Assembly (NCBI GenBank): GCA_900541715.1
Contig: UQLI01000018.1
Span: 1-41,322 of the forward strand
Source of the DNA: an uncultured Collinsella sp.
GTDB taxonomy: Bacteria; Actinomycetota; Coriobacteriia; Coriobacteriales; Coriobacteriaceae
Direction: 5' to 3'
DNA: 41,322 bases
A model generated the notes under the pieces. It was not told the origin of the DNA and did no database searches. It saw only the letters and a program-made list of their open reading frames with translations. Positions 15,712 to 22,712 of this stretch are shown piece after piece (the stretch's first letter is position 1; every line of letters starts with the position of its first letter). A program made the translations under genes and the position numbers.

Positions 15712-16979
15712 GCGAGCTCCTCTTCAAAGTTGTCGATCAGGTTGTTGCCCAGGCGGACGACGGCGGCGCGGGTGCGCTCGTCGGTGGCGGAAAGCGCGGC
15801 GTCCTCCAGCTTGGCACGGACGAACAGGTCCTCGGCGGCGTTTTGGTCAAGGCCGCGGCAGGCGAGGTAGAACAGCTGCTCGTCGCGGACGTGGCCGATG
15901 GTGGCTCCGTGGTTGCCGGCGACGTCGTCCTCGTCGCACAGGATGACGGGGACGGTCTTGTTGTCGACCCCCTTGTTGGCCAAAAGCACCGTCTCGCGCT
16001 CGGTGCCGGTTGCACCCTTGCAGCCGTGCACGAGGTCGATGGTGCCGCGGTAGACCTTCTTGGACGTGCCGGTCAGCACGCCGTTGGCGTCGATCTCGCA
16101 CTCGGTCTTGCGACCGCGGTGGCGCAGCTCGTAGTTAAAGTCGCGCACCTGCTCTCGGGCGCCCAGGTAGTCAGTATCGATGGTGACCTTGGCGGTATCG
16201 CCCAGCAGGTCGCCGGCAAGGCCGGTGGCGCTGGCGCCGGCACCCAGGACGGTGTGTTGCACGTTGACGCGCGCGCCCTCGTCCAGGAACAGGCCGGTGT
16301 CGTCGAGTGCGATCCAGCTATCGTCGAGCGTCTGCGTGCAGGCCACGTTGACGGTGGCGTACTCGTGGGCGCACACGCGCAGCACGGATCCCACGACGCC
16401 CTCGCCGGCAACGGGGGAGTCCAGGGCGATCTGCAGGTCGAGCGTCGACTGGGGACGGACGACGACGTCGATGGCGGCGATGGCCGCGGCGGCATCGGCA
16501 CCGCTCACACGCACGGTAACCGTGGCGTGCTTGTATGCGGGCACATCGATGACGACGCGCTTGGTGGCGTGGTCGGCCAGGTAGGTGTAGGCAGCCTCGC
16601 CCATGCCAGTCTCGAAGGCCTCAGCGGGGGAGAGCTCCTCCTCCAGCTTAATGGCACCGGCCTGGTAGACGGAGGTGGCGGGCACGTCGAGCTCGGTCTC
16701 GGGCGTGATGCGGGCGCGGTCGGCGGCATCGCCGGGCGCGGAGGCGCGGCGCTCGGGGAAGCGCTCGGCCATGGCGTCCATGGCGGCGTCGAACGCGTCT
16801 GCCACGCCAGCAAACTGCTCGTCCAAGCCCTCAACCTTAACGGTCTCGGCGGGAGCGGCGGCAAGCTCGTCAGAGAGCTCGAGCTTGGTCTGGTTCATCT
16901 TCAGCCAGCCCCATGTGGCAGCCGGCATCGCATTGACCTGCTCAAGGGTGGTAGCAGCGGTGTTCGTGGTCTGGTTCAT
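15708..16979 (-). CDS. sufD: Fe-S cluster assembly protein SufD
   Basis: A 423-aa member of the SufB/SufD family. The right-handed beta-helix region (about 150-330) and the conserved C-terminal block are recognisable: HRGRKTECEIDANGVLTGTSKKVYRGTIDL, then CDEDDVAGNHGATIGHVRDEQLFYLACRGLDQNAAEDLFVRA. It has the conserved H in GNHGATIG. SufD forms the SufBC2D scaffold with SufB and SufC. The N-terminal 150 residues are variable. It starts within the sufB stop (TAATG, 1-nt overlap), indicating coupled translation. Confidence 0.95.
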   Translation of the reverse strand: MNQTTNTAATTLEQVNAMPAATWGWLKMNQTKLELSDELAAAPAETVKVEGLDEQFAGVADAFDAAMDAMAERFPERRASAPGDAADRARITPETELDVPATSVYQAGAIKLEEELSPAEAFETGMGEAAYTYLADHATKRVVIDVPAYKHATVTVRVSGADAAAAIAAIDVVVRPQSTLDLQIALDSPVAGEGVVGSVLRVCAHEYATVNVACTQTLDDSWIALDDTGLFLDEGARVNVQHTVLGAGASATGLAGDLLGDTAKVTIDTDYLGAREQVRDFNYELRHRGRKTECEIDANGVLTGTSKKVYRGTIDLVHGCKGATGTERETVLLANKGVDNKTVPVILCDEDDVAGNHGATIGHVRDEQLFYLACRGLDQNAAEDLFVRAKLEDAALSATDERTRAAVVRLGNNLIDNFEEELA

Positions 16980-18391
16980 TATCCGATCGCTCCTTCCATC
17001 TCGAGCTTGATCAGGTTGTTCATCTCGACGGCGTACTCCAGCGGCAGCTCCTTGGAAACCGGGTTGGCAAAGCCGTTGACGATCATGGTACGGGCTTCTT
17101 CCTCCGAGATACCGCGGCTCATCAGGTAGAACACCTTATCGTCGCCGATGCGGCCGATGGTGGCCTCGTGGCCGATGTCGACGTTCTTGGCGCGGATGTC
17201 CATGGCCGGAATAGTGTCGGAGCGGCTTTGGTCGTCGAGCATCAGCGACTGGCAGCTCACGGTTGCCTTGGAGCCCTCGGCCTTGGGTGTCGCCACAATA
17301 GAGCTGCGGAAGGTCTGAATGCCGCCACTCTTGGAGATGCCCTTGGTCTCGACAGTTGCCGAGGTCTCGGGCGCGTTGAGCACGACCTTGCAGCCGGTGT
17401 CGAGGTTTTGACCGGCGCCGGCAAAGGTGATGCCGGTAAAGCTCGAGCGGGCGCGGCGGCCGTTGAGCACGCTCATGGGGTAGAGGTAGCCCACGTGGCT
17501 GCCGAAGGAGCCGCTGATCCACTCGATGTCGCCGTCCTCGTCCACGCGCGCACGCTTGGTGTTGAGGTTGTACATGTTCTTGGACCAGTTCTCGATGGTC
17601 GAGTAGCGCAGGTGTGCGCGCTTGCCCACAAAGAGCTCGACGGCGCCGGCGTGGAGGTTGGCCACGTTGTACTTGGGCGCGGAGCAGCCTTCGATAAAGT
17701 GCAGGTCGGCGTCATCCTCGACGATGATAAGTGTGTGCTCAAACTGACCGGCACCCTTGGCGTTGAGGCGGAAGTAGCTCTGCAGCGGAAAATCGAGCTT
17801 GGTGCCCTTGGGCACGTAGACAAACGAGCCTCCCGACCACACGGCACCGTGCAGGGCCGCAAATTTGTGGTCGGTGGGCGGGATGAGCGTCATAAACTTC
17901 TCGTGGATGAGCGGCTCCCACTGCGGGTCGTGCAGGGCCTCTTCGATGCCGGAGTACACGATGCCCATCTTGGACGCGGTGTCCTGCATGTTGTGGTAGA
18001 CCAGCTCGGAGTCGTACTGCGCGCCAACGCCCGCCAGGTAGCTGCGCTCGGCCTCGGGGATGCCCAGGCGCTCAAAGGTGTTCTTGATGTCGTCGGGCAC
18101 CGACTCCCAGTCGTGCTTTTGGTCGGTGTTGGGCTTGACGTAGGTGACGATGTTGTCCATGTCCAGGCCCTCGATAGAGGGGCCCCACGTCGGGTCGGGG
18201 AAGCGGTTGAAGATCTCGAGGGACTTTAAGCGCAGGTCGAGCATCCACTGCGGCTCGTCCTTCTTGGCGCTGATCTCGCGCACGATGTCGGGCGTGATGC
18301 CGGCGTCCAGGCGCTCGAATCCCTCCTCGCCATAGGTAAAGTCGTAGAGGCTGCGGTCGATGTCCGCGACCTCGGTGCGGTTCTTGGTCAT
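16979..18391 (-). CDS. sufB: Fe-S cluster assembly protein SufB
   Basis: A 470-aa core scaffold of the SufBCD complex. Typical SufB sequence runs throughout: DITPDIVREISAKKDEPQWMLDLRLKSL near the N-terminus, LAGVGAQYDSELVYHNMQ, GSFVYVPKGTKLDFPLQSYFR, EGCSAPKYNVANLHAGAVELFV, and the C-terminal DIGHEATIGRIGDDKVFYLMSRGISEEEARTMIVNGF. The Cys in EGCSAP is the conserved residue near the cluster path. AAGGGG precedes the ATG. It is 12 nt downstream of sufC, and its stop overlaps the sufD start. Confidence 0.97.
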   Translation of the reverse strand: MTKNRTEVADIDRSLYDFTYGEEGFERLDAGITPDIVREISAKKDEPQWMLDLRLKSLEIFNRFPDPTWGPSIEGLDMDNIVTYVKPNTDQKHDWESVPDDIKNTFERLGIPEAERSYLAGVGAQYDSELVYHNMQDTASKMGIVYSGIEEALHDPQWEPLIHEKFMTLIPPTDHKFAALHGAVWSGGSFVYVPKGTKLDFPLQSYFRLNAKGAGQFEHTLIIVEDDADLHFIEGCSAPKYNVANLHAGAVELFVGKRAHLRYSTIENWSKNMYNLNTKRARVDEDGDIEWISGSFGSHVGYLYPMSVLNGRRARSSFTGITFAGAGQNLDTGCKVVLNAPETSATVETKGISKSGGIQTFRSSIVATPKAEGSKATVSCQSLMLDDQSRSDTIPAMDIRAKNVDIGHEATIGRIGDDKVFYLMSRGISEEEARTMIVNGFANPVSKELPLEYAVEMNNLIKLEMEGAIG

Positions 18392-18403
18392 AGCGTCGCC
18401 CCT

Positions 18404-19195
18404 TTACGCCTGCTCGGCAGCGGTGGCCTGGGCGCGCTGCTCGGCGGCCTCGCGCTCAAAGGTCTCAAATCCGTTCTTGTCGATCCAGGGGATCAGCGAG
18501 GCGTCGTCCTCGCGCACGATGTGGCCCTTGACCATAACGTGGACGCGGTCGACATCCAGGTGCTCCAGGATGCGCGTGTTGTGCGTGATGATGAGCATGG
18601 AGCCGTCGCAGCTCTTGCGGTAGGCGTCCATGCCATGGCTGACGGTGGACAGGGCGTCGACGTCCAGGCCGGAGTCGGTCTCGTCCAGGATGGCGAGCTT
18701 GGGCTGCAGCAGCAGAAGCTGGAGCATCTCGACTTTCTTCTTCTCGCCGCCCGAGAAGCCCACGCCCAGCTCGCGGTTGAGGTAGGCGGTGTCCATGTTG
18801 AGCTCGGCTGCGAGCTCCTTTACGCGACGGCGGAACTCCTTGCCCTTCATCTCCAGGCCGGGGCGGCCGGCGATGCTGGCGCGCAAAAAGCTCGACAGCG
18901 GCACGCCCGGGATCTCGACCGGGGCCTGGAAGCTCAGGAACAGGCCGGCGCGAGAGCGCTTGTCGGTGGTGAGCTCGGTGATGTCCTGGCCGTCAAAGAC
19001 GATGCGGCCGTCGTTGACGGTGTAGACGGGGTCGCCCATGACCAGATGGCCGAGGGTGGACTTGCCGGCGCCGTTGGGTCCCATCAGCACGTGGGTCTCG
19101 CCGGCGGCGACGTTAAGGTTGACGTTGTGGAGGATGGTCTTCTCGTCCACGGAGGCGGTCAGACCTTCGATGGAAAGCAGCGGATTTGTGCTCAT
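18404..19195 (-). CDS. sufC: Fe-S assembly ATPase SufC
   Basis: A 263-aa ABC-type ATPase of the SufBCD complex. Walker A is GPNGAGKST (39-47). The Q-loop region is LFLSFQAPVEIPGV, the signature VGFSGGEKKKVEMLQ, and Walker B LAILDETDSGLDVDAL (with E next to D), followed by the H-loop LIITHNTRIL. SufC powers conformational change of SufBD during cluster assembly. The ATG at 19195 is chosen because GAGAGGGA precedes it; an ATG ten codons upstream lacks a ribosome-binding site. It is the first gene of the suf operon, which runs 13959-19195 leftwards with all junctions of 12 nt or less. Confidence 0.96.
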   Translation of the reverse strand: MSTNPLLSIEGLTASVDEKTILHNVNLNVAAGETHVLMGPNGAGKSTLGHLVMGDPVYTVNDGRIVFDGQDITELTTDKRSRAGLFLSFQAPVEIPGVPLSSFLRASIAGRPGLEMKGKEFRRRVKELAAELNMDTAYLNRELGVGFSGGEKKKVEMLQLLLLQPKLAILDETDSGLDVDALSTVSHGMDAYRKSCDGSMLIITHNTRILEHLDVDRVHVMVKGHIVREDDASLIPWIDKNGFETFEREAAEQRAQATAAEQA

Positions 19196-19281
19196 GCTGT
19201 CCCTCTCTGTATATGGTGTACTCATAGGTGTACTAAACCCTAGGAATCTTCTCGGAATAAAGTTACTATGGGTTCGGCGTT

Positions 19282-19317
19282 AGTCAAGGGAAAACCCGAC
19301 TAATCCACTCGACTTTT
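19282..19317 (-). promoter_or_regulatory. suf promoter -35 and a putative Rrf2/IscR-type operator
   Basis: On the minus strand TTGACT (19287-19282) is a good -35; a -10 16 bp on (TAACTT) is weak, as expected for an activator-dependent or tightly regulated promoter. Just upstream, 19291-19317 forms an imperfect dyad (AAAA..CGA.T ... A.TCG..TTTT) resembling IscR type-1 and other Rrf2 [2Fe-2S]-regulator sites. The divergent rrf2 gene is the obvious candidate regulator. Confidence 0.5.
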
Positions 19318-19324
19318 CAAATTC

Positions 19325-19355
19325 TGGGACAAAATAACCTGTTGTGTTTGTCCCA
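19325..19355. repeat. 31-bp palindromic element B
   Basis: Starts TGGGACAAA and ends TTTGTCCCA, a 9-bp inverted repeat with AACCTG in the centre. It lies 44 bp before element C in the same orientation, in the sufC-rrf2 intergenic region. Confidence 0.8.
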
Positions 19356-19368
19356 CTTACTTAAGATT

Positions 19369-19399
19369 TGGGACAAACAAACCTGGTTATGTTGTCCCA
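19369..19399. repeat. 31-bp palindromic element C
   Basis: Starts TGGGACAA and ends TTGTCCCA, again with AACCTG in the centre and preceded by CTTAAGATTT. It ends 20 bp before the rrf2 ATG, so a transcription factor bound here would block rrf2. It shares length, arms and centre with B, and the upstream block with A. Confidence 0.8.
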
Positions 19400-19419
19400 G
19401 ATGCGATGGGAGGGTAGGT

Positions 19420-19851
19420 ATGCTCATTTCTTCCAAGGGCCGCTATGCCCTCCGGCTGATGATCTATATCGCGGCGCTCGGTGACGCCGAGGGCAAGATT
19501 GCTCTGCGCGAGGTTGCCGACCGCGAGCATATCTCGCAAAAGTATCTGGAGCAGCTGGTTCGTCCGCTTATGAAGGCGGGCCTTCTTAAGAGCGTGCGCG
19601 GCAAGGGCGGCGGCTACATGATGGCCAAGGACCCGGCCGAGGTGCGTGCTGGCGACATCCTGCGTGCTGTCGAGGGCAGCACGGCGCCCGTGGCGTGCGA
19701 CGGCATCGACAATAGCTGTACCCGTAGCGATTTGTGCTCGACCGTCAAGTTCTGGCGCGGGCTGGACGACGTGATTGAAAAGTACGTTGACGGCGTGACG
19801 TTGGCCGACCTGGCCGCCGTCCCCGAGATCAACTTTGACATTAAGCTGTAG
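19420..19851 (+). CDS. Rrf2-family Fe-S-sensing regulator (IscR/SufR-like)
   Basis: A 143-aa winged-helix repressor. It starts MLISSKGRYALRLMIYIA, then has the recognition-helix region REVADREHISQKYLEQLVRPLMKAG and wing SVRGKGGGYMM. Three cysteines (C93, C100, C106; VACDGIDNSCTRSDLC) lie where IscR has its cluster ligands (C92/C98/C104), so it probably senses Fe-S status. The start at 19420 follows GGGAGG. It is divergent from the suf operon, the standard arrangement for its regulator. Two 31-bp palindromes precede it. An MNT/HEPN pair begins 8 nt after its stop, suggesting one transcript. Confidence 0.93.
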   Translation: MLISSKGRYALRLMIYIAALGDAEGKIALREVADREHISQKYLEQLVRPLMKAGLLKSVRGKGGGYMMAKDPAEVRAGDILRAVEGSTAPVACDGIDNSCTRSDLCSTVKFWRGLDDVIEKYVDGVTLADLAAVPEINFDIKL

Positions 19852-19859
19852 GGCTGCAA

Positions 19860-20147
19860 ATGGCATCTCTCGACAAGGTGTACAAACAAATCGAAGTTTT
19901 TGCTCGGGAATGTGACGCCGAGAAGGTCGTGTTGTTTGGTTCTCGTGCTCGAGGCGACAACTTACCCAAGAGCGATATTGACATCGCCGTAGCAGGTTGT
20001 CGGGATTTCGGCCGTTTCTCATATTTGATCGAGGAGCGTCTTGATACTCTTTTAGATGTAGATGTCGTCAATCTCGACGAGTCCTTGTCGCAGCAATTGC
20101 TCGATGAAATTGCCAGGGATGGTGTGATTCTGTATGAAAAAATATGA
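19860..20147 (+). CDS. mntA: MNT-type nucleotidyltransferase (putative antitoxin)
   Basis: A 95-aa minimal nucleotidyltransferase. The pol-beta-fold motif is GSRARGDNLPKSDIDIAV (G27-S28, D39, D41), with a third acidic residue in LLDVDVV (about D67). Such proteins pair with HEPN proteins as type VII toxin-antitoxin modules; in studied cases the MNT protein transfers AMP to the HEPN toxin and silences it. All three acidic residues seem present, so it may be active. It overlaps the next gene by 14 nt. It lies 8 nt after rrf2 with only a weak AGGG upstream, so coupling to rrf2 translation is likely. Confidence 0.88.
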   Translation: MASLDKVYKQIEVFARECDAEKVVLFGSRARGDNLPKSDIDIAVAGCRDFGRFSYLIEERLDTLLDVDVVNLDESLSQQLLDEIARDGVILYEKI

Positions 20148-20553
20148 GAACTTTGCCAGTGCCTTGGCGAATCTTGAGGATGCGCCCAATCAGGATCTCA
20201 ACAATGATTTTGTTCAGAGTGGATTGATTAATAAGTTCAATCTTCAATTTGAACTGAGCTGGAAGCTCCTTAAGCGTCTGCTCGAGTATGAGGGCGCCAC
20301 GCTTGCCGCGTCGGGGTCTCCTCGTGCCATCTTGAAGGAGTCGTACCGATTCTACGACTTTATTGATGAGGCGGCCTGGCTAGATATGCTCAGAGACCGC
20401 AATACGAACGTCCATATCTACGACAACAAGCTCGCTCAAGATTTGATTCAGCGCATCTTGAACGTCTATATTCCCGCTTTCTGTCAGTTGAGGGACGGGC
20501 TGATGGAGCGATACGGCGAGCTTCTGATGGCGCCCGACGACCAGTTTGTTTAA
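20134..20553 (+). CDS. hepT: HEPN/HI0074-family protein (putative toxin, nucleotidyltransferase partner)
   Basis: A 139-aa all-helical protein of the HI0074 (nucleotidyltransferase substrate-binding) family. The Rx4-6H motif typical of HEPN RNases is visible as R89-NTNV-H94 followed by IY; in characterised HepT proteins the nearby Tyr is AMPylated (RxxxxHxY, here H94-I-Y96). LSWKLLKRLLEYEGATLAASGSPR and LKESYRFYDFID are family-typical. It overlaps the MNT gene, as usual for this module. Toxin activity is inferred from the family. CTTAAGATTT occurs 4 bp after its stop, the same 10-mer that precedes palindromes A and C. Confidence 0.87.
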   Translation: MKKYENFASALANLEDAPNQDLNNDFVQSGLINKFNLQFELSWKLLKRLLEYEGATLAASGSPRAILKESYRFYDFIDEAAWLDMLRDRNTNVHIYDNKLAQDLIQRILNVYIPAFCQLRDGLMERYGELLMAPDDQFV

Positions 20554-20599
20554 TTCCTTAAGATTTCGCGGAGGGTTGTTGCCGTTTACCGAGTGGTTG

Positions 20600-20628
20600 T
20601 TGTGCAACAACGGGCGAGCTGCAATACT
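20600..20628 (+). promoter_or_regulatory. Putative promoter of the surface protein gene
   Basis: TTGTGC (20600-20605), 17 bp, AATACT (20623-20628). The -35 is embedded in a small hairpin, GTTGTTG-TG-CAACAAC (20596-20611). About 50 nt of leader follow. Confidence 0.35.
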
Positions 20629-20680
20629 GATTCTATCTTTGCAAACTGCACTTTAACTACACCAATGCAGGGAGGATCTT

Positions 20681-22510
20681 ATGCAGCCCAAGCATTCCGC
20701 TATTGTGGCAGGCCTGACGCTGGCGCTTTCGTTTGGCGCCGTCTCCGCGCCGGCACCCGCCGCTGCCGAGGAGCCCACGCCGGGCGTTGCCTCGGATGCC
20801 ACCGATATCGATAAGGGCCTTTACACCCAACAGTCCTTCTCGGGCGTGTTGAGGTCGGTTCAGGGTGTCTCGTTTGTCAACGTGACTCCCGAGATGAAGT
20901 ACTTCACCAAATATGAGAGCCATGGCAACTATAACCAGGGCTTTTCGTATGGCGACGGTTATAACGCGCTGGGCTATTACCAGTTCGACCGCCGTTGGTC
21001 GCTCATTCCGTTTATGAAGCAGGTCTACAACTACAACCCCGAAAAATACAGCATGCTCAAGGATGCGATTGATCGCGGCAGCGAGATTTCCAACACGAGC
21101 AATGCCATGTACGAGAACGGCCAGCTTACCGAGTTGGGCCGTATTGCGCAGGAGGCCTTCCAGGGCGCTTATAACACCGACCCTGCTGAGTTTTCGGCTC
21201 TGCAGGATGCGTATGCGTACAACTCGTACTATGCGGTGACCGAGGCGTGGCTCAAGAGCGCTCTTGGCATCGACATCTCCGGCCGCGCCGATTGCGTCAA
21301 GGGCATGGTGTGGAGCATCACCAACATGTGCGGCACCGGTGGCTGCAGGGACTTTTTCCGCTGGGCGAATCTTTCCAACGATATGTCCGACCGCGAGTTT
21401 GTGACGGCGCTCTCCAATAGCGTGGTCAACAATGTCGCCACCAAGTTTTCGAGTCAGCCCCAGTATCATGAGGGCTGGAAGAACCGCTACCGCAACGAGC
21501 TGAAGGACTGCTTGGTTTATATCGCTGAGGACGAGGCTGCCGCTGCGACGCCCGTGCAGCCCGAGCCTACGCCGGCGCCCTCGCCGACACCTGATTCGAA
21601 TGACGACCCGAGTGACGATGCCAGCGACGACAGGATGGATGCGCCCTCGACCGATGCTGACGGTAATGGCTCTGCTGGTGGCACTACGAATGGTGGCTCC
21701 ATCTCGAGCGATTCTTCCTCGAACGGTTCCATTACGGGCGATTCCACTTCGAGCGGTTCGACGTATTCGGACTCTGGCGACGTTGCGGACGGCGCGGCTC
21801 CTGGCTCAAACGACGTCGGTTCCTCTGATTCTTCTTACGGCTCGAGCGATTCCTCTGCTGACACCGGCTCTAACAACGGCTCCGGCTCTGATACAACCCC
21901 TGATTCCGATGCTTCCAAGGACGACTCGAATAAGGCGCCGGACGCTCCCGTTGCTTCGCCGGACAAGAAGCCTTCTTTCTCCGAGCAGCTTGGTTCTACG
22001 CTGGGTTCTTCGCTGATGGCTGGCGTCAATAACGGCTCGGCCCAGAACAAGGACAACTCTGATCAGGTTTCCACGGAAAAGACCGAGGCCGCAAAGGGCG
22101 ACTCTAAGGACAAGGCTTCCGAGAAGACCGAATCCGATAAGGGTTCTAGCTCTGAGGAGAAGGACGACAAGTCCGCTCAGAAGAAGGACGATGGTAAGAA
22201 GTCTGAATCTGAGGATAAGGACGAGAATACGGGCAAGACCGAGGACGGAAAGCAGCAGGGCGAGGACGGCGGCAAGGGCAACACCGACAACCAGAACCAG
22301 GAGCAAAATGACTCCAAAACGGTGACCACCACGACGACTACAACGACCAAGTCCTCGGGCGGCAACATGCCCAAGACGGGCGATCTGATTGTGATGGCGA
22401 GCCTTGCCAGCGCGAGCTTGGCCACACTGGGCGCTACGTCTATCGTAAGTGGTAAGCATAAGCTCGATCAGCAGAAGAAAGCTTCTGGGGAGGACGGCTC
22501 GGAGGAGTAG
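20681..22510 (+). CDS. Secreted surface protein with lysozyme-like N-terminal domain and LPXTG-type sorting signal
   Basis: A 609-aa protein with a good Shine-Dalgarno (GGGAGG). The signal peptide is residues 1-29 (hydrophobic core IVAGLTLALSFGAVSA, likely cut after PAAA). Residues about 65-275 form a globular domain starting FTKYESHGNYNQGFSYGDGYNALGYYQFDRRWSL, whose E in YESHGN, followed by GYYQF, resembles lysozyme/transglycosylase-like folds of wall hydrolases; this is tentative. Three or four Cys (DCVKG..NMCGTGGC, KDC) may form disulfides. Then come a Pro-rich hinge, a Ser/Gly/Thr/Asp-rich stalk and a Lys/Glu/Asp-rich stretch. The C-terminus is MPKTGD (563-568), a hydrophobic helix and a charged tail, i.e. 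a sortase signal with Met in place of Leu. It is probably wall-anchored. Confidence 0.85.
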   Translation: MQPKHSAIVAGLTLALSFGAVSAPAPAAAEEPTPGVASDATDIDKGLYTQQSFSGVLRSVQGVSFVNVTPEMKYFTKYESHGNYNQGFSYGDGYNALGYYQFDRRWSLIPFMKQVYNYNPEKYSMLKDAIDRGSEISNTSNAMYENGQLTELGRIAQEAFQGAYNTDPAEFSALQDAYAYNSYYAVTEAWLKSALGIDISGRADCVKGMVWSITNMCGTGGCRDFFRWANLSNDMSDREFVTALSNSVVNNVATKFSSQPQYHEGWKNRYRNELKDCLVYIAEDEAAAATPVQPEPTPAPSPTPDSNDDPSDDASDDRMDAPSTDADGNGSAGGTTNGGSISSDSSSNGSITGDSTSSGSTYSDSGDVADGAAPGSNDVGSSDSSYGSSDSSADTGSNNGSGSDTTPDSDASKDDSNKAPDAPVASPDKKPSFSEQLGSTLGSSLMAGVNNGSAQNKDNSDQVSTEKTEAAKGDSKDKASEKTESDKGSSSEEKDDKSAQKKDDGKKSESEDKDENTGKTEDGKQQGEDGGKGNTDNQNQEQNDSKTVTTTTTTTTKSSGGNMPKTGDLIVMASLASASLATLGATSIVSGKHKLDQQKKASGEDGSEE

Positions 22511-22542
22511 CCTCTCGGTTGCCAGATAACTAAAGAGTCGGG

Positions 22543-22577
22543 ACGGGGTCCGGTGCGAATGCGTCGGGCCCCGTTTT
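22543..22577 (+). terminator. Surface-protein gene terminator
   Basis: ACGGGGTCCG (22543-22552) pairs with CGGGCCCCGT (22565-22574) with one G-U pair and a 12-nt loop, followed by TTTTG. It lies 32 bp after the stop. Confidence 0.8.
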
Positions 22578-22712
22578 GTTGTGCAACGATTAGTTGTGCC
22601 CCCTCACACCTCTTGTTGCTACCGTTGCCCGATATGTTCGCGCGGCGACATCGGTGCATGCAATGCGGTCATTACAATTGGCATCGTGCTGCGATTTAGG
22701 GGGAACGTTTTG

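Noticed and set aside
15843..18229. Long plus-strand frames opposite sufD and sufB
   Set aside because: Shadows of the suf genes caused by codon bias; no homology or start signals.
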